A stretch of 11,318 nucleotides of DNA from contig URFJ01000062.1 in the NCBI GenBank assembly GCA_900547135.1, forward strand, positions 1-11,318, written 5' to 3'. The notes below the pieces were generated by a model. It had not been told where the DNA came from and ran no database searches. It saw only the letters and a program-made list of their open reading frames with translations. A program made the translations under genes and the position numbers. How positions within the stretch are numbered: position 1 is the stretch's first letter; every line of letters begins with the position of its first letter. This document shows positions 6,592-11,318 of the stretch, in pieces. The stretch comes from an uncultured Eubacteriales bacterium. Its GTDB lineage: Bacteria > Bacillota > Clostridia > Christensenellales > CAG-138.

Positions 6592-7464
6592 ATGCCCATG
6601 GCTATAATCGAATCATTTTGGCCGGATGTGACAAATTATGTGCCTGCATTCGTACTCGTAGCAATAAATCTTGTCGTAATTTTCGCGGTTGCCAGGATAC
6701 TTATAGTGGTTGTGCGGCATTCCATACTTACGCTTACCAGGCTAAGGTCTAAAAACATGGATCAGGCAAAGCAAAAGCGTATGGAAACCGCGAATTCCAT
6801 AATAATCAGCCTAAGCAAATACGTTATCTATTTTTTTGCAATCGCTATAGCCATCGGTGAGCTGGGTCTTACCAGCGCCATGAATTCCATGCTTGCCGCC
6901 GCGGGCGTGGGCGGGCTTGTACTGAGCATAGGCGCGCAAAGCCTGGTAAAGGATATGGCAACTGGCGTTTTCATGCTTTTTGAGGACCAAGTGGATGTCG
7001 GGGATTATGTAACCATAGGCGACGTAAGCGGTACGGTTTCCAGTATAGCCCTCAGAACGATTACGGTAAAGGGTTACAGGGGCGAGCTTCATATGATTCC
7101 AAACGGGGATATCGGTACGATAACCAATTATTCAAGGAACGACTACCTTGCTGTAGTTGATGTCAACATAGCCTACGAGGCCGACATCGCGGAGGCATCC
7201 AGGCTTCTTTTGGAGATAGGGGCCGAATTCGCGGCTCAGTCGGACGGGAAGGCGTGGGACCCTGCGGTCCCGGGCGTGATCGCGCTTGGCGAGTCGGGCG
7301 TAAAGCTCAGGCTGGTGATAAACGTAAAGCCGCTTGAGCACTGGGCGGCTGAAAGGGAGCTGAGCCGCCGTATTAAAGAAAGGTTTGAGCGCGAAGGCGT
7401 GGAGATACCATACAATAAGGTGGTAGTGATGCACAATGAGAATGAAAGGGAAGGCGCATGCTAA
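6592..7464 (+). CDS. mscS: MscS-family small-conductance mechanosensitive channel
   Basis: The 290-residue product is a short MscS-type channel that opens under membrane tension to release solutes on hypo-osmotic shock. Transmembrane segments are at about 17-41, 74-95 and the pore helix 99-128, which has the small-residue pattern AAAGVGGLVLSIGAQSLVKD typical of MscS TM3. The beta domain follows with FEDQVDVGDYVTIGDVSGTV and the MscS hallmark IPNGDI. The C-terminal alpha/beta part ends around EIPYNK. Length matches MscS of E. coli (286). AAGGAG lies 13 nt upstream of the ATG, a long spacing; the ATG two codons later is 19 nt away and less likely. The stop overlaps the next gene by 7 nt (ATGCTAA), so the two are translationally coupled. 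Confidence 0.92.
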   Translation: MPMAIIESFWPDVTNYVPAFVLVAINLVVIFAVARILIVVVRHSILTLTRLRSKNMDQAKQKRMETANSIIISLSKYVIYFFAIAIAIGELGLTSAMNSMLAAAGVGGLVLSIGAQSLVKDMATGVFMLFEDQVDVGDYVTIGDVSGTVSSIALRTITVKGYRGELHMIPNGDIGTITNYSRNDYLAVVDVNIAYEADIAEASRLLLEIGAEFAAQSDGKAWDPAVPGVIALGESGVKLRLVINVKPLEHWAAERELSRRIKERFEREGVEIPYNKVVVMHNENEREGAC

Positions 7465-7655
7465 CCGAATTCGAGCTTGGCGACCTCGTGATGATGCGAA
7501 AGCCTCACGCCTTCGGCTGTAACACCTTGACAATAATACGCACGGGCGCGGACATAAAGATAAGGTGCGGCCAATGCGGCCGCATAGTGATGATGGACAG
7601 GGCGGATTTTGTCCGCGCAGCCAAAAAGAAGCTGCAACCTGAAGAAAGGAACTGA
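7458..7655 (+). CDS. DUF951 (YyzM-like) small Cys-containing protein
   Basis: This 65-residue protein matches the DUF951 pattern: FELGDLVMMRKPH near the N-terminus, the GADIKI core (30-35), then CGQCGRIVMM (37-46). The CxxC pair could bind metal, but function is unknown for the family. In the usual family motif KPHPCG-N a Cys precedes the Gly; here it reads KPHAFGCN, so the Cys appears shifted. It begins inside the end of mscS and is followed 4 nt later by the next start codon, so it lies within an operon. From memory, DUF951 genes often lie near the Bacillota origin with an MscS gene and ychF, which fits the nearby dnaA. Confidence 0.85.
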   Translation: MLTEFELGDLVMMRKPHAFGCNTLTIIRTGADIKIRCGQCGRIVMMDRADFVRAAKKKLQPEERN

Positions 7656-7659
7656 ACAG

Positions 7660-8295
7660 ATGCGGCCCGAATACATCCAAACCGCCGTAAAGCCTACGGG
7701 CGATGAACTGCGATACCTTATAAAGGCCGCAGATAAGCTACACCTCAGTGATAAAGGCTACAGGCGGGCGTCCAACAGGGCGTTTGTATTGAGCCTTGCG
7801 CTGATTGCCGTCATTACCGCGGCGCTCAGGTTATTCGTGGCCGAGCCAACGCTTGTTGACGGCGGCTCAATGACGCCCACCCTCAGGGACGGCGAGCGCA
7901 TACTTGTGGAGAAGATAACATATCTGTTCAGCAGCCCTCGGCGGGGCGATATAGTTATCTGCCATTACCCGGATTATTTTCAGTACTGCGTAAAGCGCGT
8001 AATCGGGCTTCCCGGGGAAACGGTGTCGATACAGGATGGATACGTGCATATTAACGGACGCCCCCTTGACGAGGCCGAATACCTTCATCAGTCTACGTAC
8101 GGGGATATGCCGCCCGTGACCATTCCCGACGGCCATGTATTTGTTATGGGCGACAACAGGGCTAAAAACGGCAGCCTTGACAGCCGCCATAAAAATGTAG
8201 GAACAATCCCGCTGGAAAGGGTTTCCGGCCGTGTGGAGAGCGTAATTTGGCCGTTTTCGCAAGCGCGCAGCGTAACACTGAACTCACTGGACTGA
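7660..8295 (+). CDS. Type I signal peptidase, copy 1 (active site intact)
   Basis: The 211-residue product is a signal peptidase I, which removes signal peptides from exported proteins on the outer face of the membrane. A charged cytosolic N-terminal part (1-40) leads to one transmembrane helix (41-60). Box B GGSMTPTL carries the catalytic Ser70, RGDIVI follows, and VKRVIGLPGE carries the catalytic Lys112. The last box is FVMGDNR, with a somewhat unusual insert before LDSR (GDNRAKNGSLDSR). This is the short, single-TM Gram-positive form. The start at 7660 is 4 nt after the DUF951 stop with AAAGGA 9 nt upstream; a longer frame from 7609 would overlap DUF951. First of three paralogues in a row. 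Confidence 0.93.
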   Translation: MRPEYIQTAVKPTGDELRYLIKAADKLHLSDKGYRRASNRAFVLSLALIAVITAALRLFVAEPTLVDGGSMTPTLRDGERILVEKITYLFSSPRRGDIVICHYPDYFQYCVKRVIGLPGETVSIQDGYVHINGRPLDEAEYLHQSTYGDMPPVTIPDGHVFVMGDNRAKNGSLDSRHKNVGTIPLERVSGRVESVIWPFSQARSVTLNSLD

Positions 8296-8344
8296 CGCGC
8301 ACGGTTATGTACGCAATGCCCGCCAAAGAAAGGAATATACTTAC

Positions 8345-8947
8345 ATGCAGAAGAACAACGCTGTTTCGGCACGCGAGCTAAAGAGGCTCAAGTCCGCCGC
8401 AGACAAGTCCCATGCCAAGGAAAAGGGGTACAAGCGGTTTTCAAACCTCGAATTCGCGATGAGCATACTTTTAGTCATAATAATCGTGCTGTCGGTGCGC
8501 CTGTTGATCGCGGAGCCGACGATAGTGGACGGCGAGTCGATGTATCCTACCCTTTATGACAAGAGCCATATGCTTGTCGAAAAGCTTACGTACATGGCAC
8601 ACCCTCCGGAGCGGGGCGACATAGTGATATGCTATTATCCAGGCTATATACAAAGCTGCGTAAAGCGCGTAATCGCCCTACCCGGGGAAACGGTGTACGT
8701 TGAAGACGGGAGCGTTTATGTAAACGGCGAGCCGCTTAACGAGAGCGCGTATTTTGACGGAGTGATAAAAAGGAAAATGCAGCCGGTGCTGGTGCCGGAG
8801 GGACATGTGTTTGTAATGGGCGACAACCGCAACAACAGCAAGGACAGCCGCGACAGCACTGTAGGCCCCATCCCGTATGAGCGCATCGTTGGGCGCGTTG
8901 TGGATGTGATATGGCCGTTAAGTTATGCGTGCAGCTTGAATTCATGA
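8345..8947 (+). CDS. Type I signal peptidase, copy 2 (active site intact)
   Basis: The 200-residue product is closely similar to the preceding one. It shares an N-terminal cytosolic segment (SAADKSHAKEKGYKRFSN against KAADKLHLSDKGYRRASN), one TM helix (37-56), GESMYPTL with Ser65, RGDIVICYYPGY, VKRVIALPGE with Lys107, and the classical FVMGDNR and KDSRDS boxes. The strong likeness, including the non-catalytic N-terminus, points to tandem duplication rather than separate acquisition. AAAGGA stands 10 nt before the ATG. It follows copy 1 after 49 nt with no terminator seen, so it is probably in the same transcript. Both copies may differ in preprotein range. Confidence 0.94.
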   Translation: MQKNNAVSARELKRLKSAADKSHAKEKGYKRFSNLEFAMSILLVIIIVLSVRLLIAEPTIVDGESMYPTLYDKSHMLVEKLTYMAHPPERGDIVICYYPGYIQSCVKRVIALPGETVYVEDGSVYVNGEPLNESAYFDGVIKRKMQPVLVPEGHVFVMGDNRNNSKDSRDSTVGPIPYERIVGRVVDVIWPLSYACSLNS

Positions 8948-8963
8948 TTGGAGAGCCGTATTG

Positions 8964-9518
8964 ATGGAGATGGAAACCGCTAATTCCAGGAGAGAGCTCA
9001 ACATCAGGAAAAACCGCCTGCACAGGGCGCTTGATATAGTCATAACGGTAATAATCGGCGCGGCGGCGGCAGCGGCGCTGTTTCTAACGCTGTATCCGCT
9101 GAGGGTTGCCGACGACGGCATGTCCCCAATGCTGCGCGAGGGCGACATAGTGGTTATAAACAGGCTTTCAAAATATAAATCAAAGCCGGTACGCGGGGAT
9201 GCGGCGGCGTTTTTGGACACAGACGGCAGCATGAGGCTGGGCCGCATTATAGCGTTTGCGGGTGAAACGGTGCAGGTTCAGGACGGCAACGTGTATGTCA
9301 ACGGTGAATGGCTGGACGAATACACCTATATCGTGGATTTTTACGGTGAAATGGATATGCTGACAGTGCCTAATGACAGTTATTTCATGCTGTGTGACAA
9401 CAGGACGCTTGCGGTGTTCGACGCGGAGCACGCGATAGTCGGAGCCGATGATGTACAAGGAGTGGTCTGTTTTAGAATATATCCGGTGGATAGGATGAAC
9501 GTATTCACAGTCGATTGA
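8964..9518 (+). CDS. Signal peptidase I paralogue lacking catalytic Ser and Lys
   Basis: The 184-residue product has the fold markers of signal peptidase I: one TM helix (about 23-45), then DDGMSPML aligned to GESMYPTL, REGDIVVINR, a conserved RIIAFAGETV aligned to RVIALPGETV, VYVNGEWLDE, and FMLCDNR aligned to FVMGDNR. Gly52 stands where the nucleophilic Ser should be and Gly93 where the general-base Lys should be. GDNR has become CDNR and the SxDSR part is lost. The frame is intact with normal codon use and RBS (GGAGAG 8 nt before ATG 8964; TTG at 8961 is an alternative), so it looks like a maintained pseudo-enzyme rather than a decaying gene. S. aureus SpsA beside SpsB is a known precedent. 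Role could be binding substrates or modulating the two active copies. Confidence 0.88.
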   Translation: MEMETANSRRELNIRKNRLHRALDIVITVIIGAAAAAALFLTLYPLRVADDGMSPMLREGDIVVINRLSKYKSKPVRGDAAAFLDTDGSMRLGRIIAFAGETVQVQDGNVYVNGEWLDEYTYIVDFYGEMDMLTVPNDSYFMLCDNRTLAVFDAEHAIVGADDVQGVVCFRIYPVDRMNVFTVD

Positions 9519-9545
9519 CATGTCATTCGGCCTTTACGGCGGGAT

Positions 9546-9578
9546 ACAGCTCCGGCATTGCCGAGGGCTGTTTATATT
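9546..9578 (+). terminator. Possible weak terminator after signal peptidase cluster
   Basis: ACAG-CTC-GGC (9546-9556, with a bulged C) can pair with GCC-GAG-CTGT (9560-9571, with a GG bulge), followed by TTTATATT. The T tract is interrupted, so termination may be partial and the downstream RNA might be read from the operon. Confidence 0.35.
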
Positions 9579-9589
9579 GGAGAAAACAA

Positions 9590-10370
9590 ATACCAGCTAT
9601 GCTGGCGAGCAAAAATGCTTTAGCTAACAGCATTGAGCGAAGCGAATGACAATTAACGAAGTAAGCCCAAAGCTGCAAGCTTATTAGGGAGTACTGGTTA
9701 ACCAGTGGCAGTGCGCGTTGACAGAATGCTCAGTGCGTCTTAAGACGCTGCTGGTAATATGCCCTTTTAGGGCCGGTGCATACCACCGTTTAACTGGTGG
9801 TTCCAGTTGTTTATGGCCAACGCTGCGGAGTTCAGCGCTATAGCACGCCAAGGCGGCGTTAAAGGCGACCGCGCGGTGTCAGGCTGAACGTATTTATTGC
9901 GCAATGAAGGGCGAATATGTGGCTAAAGCGCATACAAACAGTACGCAAGGTTTAAGCTAGGCGCTGTATTTAACAGAGCAAATAGACGATACGGACGGAA
10001 ACACCACCAAAAGCTAAGCTGTGTATAATGGAGCGATTATAACTGAAGCTTTATAACTGTAAAGGCAAACCTTTTCGCCATGGGGCAGACATGGCAAACA
10101 GCTGTTATAAACTTGACGCAAACCAAGGGATGGCAAGGGCCGTTACGAGCCCTTTTCGTCCGCCCTGGCCTGAAGTTGAGAGTTTACCAGCAGATGTGTA
10201 AGCCCAAGTGACAATGGGGAGATCCTGCAGGCATTTACCATGTAAATTGATACGCGGTGGTATGCAGCTGGGGTCGTTTTGCGCATATTGCTAATATAAT
10301 CTCTAAGCGGCAGTCGTGCCGCAATGAGGTTTTAAACGGTATTTTGCTGGAACCAGAAATACCATGTTAA
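9590..10370 (+). ncRNA. Candidate giant structured non-coding RNA (~780 nt)
   Basis: No supported ORF lies here on either strand, yet perfect hairpins follow one another. They include CCAGC/GCTGG (9593-9605), AATGCT/AGCATT (9614-9634), ACTGG-TTAA-CCAGT (9693-9706), GCGTC-TTAA-GACGC (9734-9747), ACCACC/GGTGGT (9782-9801), TATAAT/ATTATA (10024-10041), AAAGG-CAAA-CCTTT (10061-10074), GCCATG/CATGGC (10077-10095), AGGGC/GCCCT (10136-10153), ATTTAC-CAT-GTAAAT (10233-10247), GCGGCA-GTCG-TGCCGC (10307-10322) and GGTATTT/AAATACC (10338-10363). Linkers are A-rich on the plus strand, which sets the orientation. TGGTTCCAG (9798-9806) complements CTGGAACCA (10347-10355) perfectly. Size and style recall GOLLD, ROOL and OLE RNAs, but no family signature can be confirmed by eye. 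Ends are approximate; no clear promoter or terminator was found. Confidence 0.7.
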
Positions 10371-10378
10371 CTTAAAAT

Positions 10379-10567
10379 TTAAGGGATTAATCTATTATAT
10401 GTGTCAGGGCCCAACGGGTAGGGTATTGATTTCCATGCCCCGAATCTTTCGGTGTCGGCTAACCTGCACATAGTTCTAACGGTTTCTTTGACGATTTCAT
10501 TTTCTACATTGATCAGACTACATCTGCTGTTTCTGTGAATACTGAATAGTGCGTCTATGTCCGTCAT
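10379..10567 (-). CDS. Small hypothetical protein, 62 aa
   Basis: The ORF starts at ATG 10567 with AGGAAAGGA 9 nt upstream, a good RBS, and a promoter-like pair further up. The product begins MTDIDALFSIHRNSRC and ends in an aromatic and proline-rich tail (WKSIPYPLGPDTYNRLIP). It has no signal peptide or membrane segment, and two Cys. I do not recognise the family. It converges on the giant RNA, its stop codon lying about 8 nt past the RNA's last hairpin, so the two transcripts could overlap at their 3' ends. A longer in-frame start at 10690 lacks an RBS. It could also be the remnant of a larger gene. Confidence 0.5.
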   Translation of the reverse strand: MTDIDALFSIHRNSRCSLINVENEIVKETVRTMCRLADTERFGAWKSIPYPLGPDTYNRLIP

Positions 10568-10603
10568 TTGAGTGGTTCCTTTCCTATTTATATTTATACT
10601 ATT

Positions 10604-10632
10604 ATTTAATAACTTTATGTTCTGCCAGGCAA
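10604..10632 (-). promoter_or_regulatory. Possible promoter of the 62-aa ORF
   Basis: On the minus strand TTGCCT (10632-10627, 4 of 6) and TTAAAT (10609-10604, 4 of 6) are 17 nt apart, about 35 nt upstream of the ORF's ATG. In AT-rich DNA such matches arise easily. Confidence 0.35.
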
Positions 10633-10689
10633 TATCATTTAATGTATAAGCAGGTTGTAATAATTGAATAAATGAATTCCAAACAAACA

Positions 10690-10908
10690 TTCATATTATT
10701 GCCAAATAATTTTACATGCTTCATGGATCAAGCTTGATAGCTACATATTAACAATTGAAAAAATTATATATAGTATTAAAGTTATTTTGAATAAATAATT
10801 TAAAATATTCCTATTATTAATATAATAACAATTAATAAGAAAATAAATCAATTAAAATATATAGAAAATATCAGATAAATAATTACTTAGCAAAGGCTTT
10901 TAAATTCG
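10690..10908. other. Very AT-rich non-coding island
   Basis: Roughly 220 nt consisting almost wholly of A and T with many short A and T tracts, and no ORF. It contrasts sharply with the rest of the window. It lies directly upstream of a perfect promoter, so it may act as an UP element or nucleoid-protein binding region. AAGCTTGATAG with ATCAAGCTTGAT around 10727-10738 is a palindrome at its left edge. Confidence 0.6.
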
Positions 10909-10937
10909 TTGACATATTATAAATACAGCGCTATAAT
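10909..10937 (+). promoter_or_regulatory. Consensus sigma-A promoter
   Basis: TTGACA (10909-10914) and TATAAT (10932-10937) match the consensus at 12 of 12 positions with the ideal 17-nt spacer, and the upstream DNA is very AT-rich. The start site would be near 10944. No ORF with an RBS follows within the remaining 370 nt, so it should make a non-coding RNA or a long leader of something beyond the window, such as an rRNA operon. Confidence 0.85.
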
Positions 10938-11094
10938 CTTGCTTTAAAACGAAAATAATTCATAAATATTAGACTGCAGCAATAAAAATTAATTCTAAAA
11001 TTAGACCGCGTTGATTATTTCGGGAAATCTGCTTCTTATCACCGGAGTTTATATTTTATTCAATCCGATGCGGGCGTGGCGACATCCCCAAAAG
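10938..11094 (+). other. Transcribed region with unknown content
   Basis: Downstream of the consensus promoter there is no gene-like frame. Two similar segments, ATTAGACTGC (about 10969) and ATTAGACCGC (about 11000), form a short imperfect direct repeat. No terminator is seen before repeat copy 3. Confidence 0.35.
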
Positions 11095-11151
11095 TATAAT
11101 CCATCAAAAATCAGCGGCATGTACGGTGATTTTTGATACCTCAAGAGCGAA
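11078..11151 (+). repeat. Structured intergenic repeat, copy 3 (partial, diverged)
   Basis: It shares with copy 2 the segment ACATCCCCAA-A-TATAATCCAT. A hairpin (11103-11137) follows with stem ATCAAAAATCA/TGATTTTTGAT, apical loop GCATGTA and the linker ACCTCAAGAGCGAA (11138-11151). The stem sequence differs from copies 1 and 2, but pairing, loop and linker are kept. The terminator hairpin that follows in the other copies is missing. The 32-nt palindrome is not upstream; a different palindrome lies downstream. Confidence 0.75.
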
Positions 11152-11196
11152 CGATGAAAATCAAAATATAAAAGTTAAATATTGTTTTTCGGGATT

Positions 11197-11230
11197 CCAA
11201 AGGGGACTTTTTACAAAAGGTCTCCTTTGG
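11197..11230. terminator. Long hairpin with T/A core after repeat copy 3
   Basis: CCAAAGGGGACTTTT pairs over about 15 positions (two wobbles) with AAAAGGTCTCCTTTGG... read as AAAGGTCTCCTTTGG, leaving loop TACA. It resembles the 32-nt palindromes of copies 1 and 2 in form (GC-rich base, T/A core) but not in sequence, and may be their counterpart. A second hairpin TGGGGC-AAAC-GCCCCA follows at 11238-11253, then GCGC-CTAACAA-GCGC at 11261-11275. Confidence 0.5.
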
Positions 11231-11318
11231 CGGGGAATGGGGCAAACGCCCCACGCGGCCGCGCCTAACAAGCGCTACGCGAAATAAAATCAGAACATGC
11301 CTGGAATAAGCAATGCCA

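Noticed and set aside
9718..9746. TTGACA with TAAGAC 17 nt downstream as an internal promoter
   Set aside because: The -10 matches only 3 of 6 and both boxes lie in sequence better explained as RNA stems; kept out of the feature list.
9590..10370. Group II or group I intron as explanation for the structured region
   Set aside because: No recognisable domain V sequence, no GUGYG-type 5' end, no intron-encoded protein and no split gene on either side.
11061..11137. Short ORF of about 22 codons from the ATG near 11068
   Set aside because: No RBS, and it runs through the repeat hairpin.
1..11318. CRISPR arrays, tRNA or rRNA genes
   Set aside because: No regularly spaced direct repeats, and no cloverleaf or rRNA signature was seen on either strand.

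Overview
The window looks like origin-proximal chromosome of an anaerobic Bacillota bacterium (Clostridia-like). The main reasons are a 446-codon DnaA with the length and domain plan of Bacillus-type DnaA, a DUF951 (YyzM-type) protein otherwise known from Bacillota, several type I signal peptidases of the short Gram-positive form, and AGGAG-type ribosome binding sites. Genus cannot be told from sequence alone.

Left part (1-2357): a dispersed structured repeat (copy 1, minus orientation) sits just after the stop of a minus-strand MATE-family efflux transporter. Divergent from the transporter is a ribbon-helix-helix (CopG-like) regulator-type protein with an extra C-terminal domain.

Origin part (2566-5017): dnaA is on the minus strand with a recognisable promoter. 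Upstream of it is a non-coding region with a DnaA-box cluster (about 4405-4579), the likely oriC. No dnaN, recF, rpmH or rnpA is beside it, so dnaA stands alone, facing away from an extended-SDR (NAD-dependent epimerase/reductase) gene at 5018-6022. The DNA-recognition signature of this DnaA is clearly non-canonical. A second copy of the structured repeat follows the SDR stop codon, in inverted orientation to copy 1, so the two copies bracket the dnaA/oriC block.

Right part (6528-9518): an extended -10 promoter drives an apparently single operon: an MscS-type mechanosensitive channel, DUF951 (overlapping by 7 nt), and three tandem signal peptidase I paralogues. The first two keep the catalytic Ser and Lys. 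The third has Gly at both positions and is very probably a catalytically dead pseudo-enzyme.

Far right (9519-11318): about 780 nt (9590-10370) without a convincing ORF is packed with perfect hairpins separated by A-rich linkers and has a 9-nt long-range complementarity. It is best read as a giant structured non-coding RNA, comparable in size and ornateness to GOLLD/ROOL/OLE but not assignable by eye. A small convergent ORF (62 codons, good RBS) ends 8 nt beyond it. Then come a very AT-rich island, a perfect TTGACA-N17-TATAAT promoter with no ORF behind it, and a third, diverged copy of the structured repeat.

The points most worth pursuing are the giant RNA, the repeat family with covarying hairpins that looks like a small-RNA cassette, the dead signal peptidase next to two live ones, and the altered DnaA signature.
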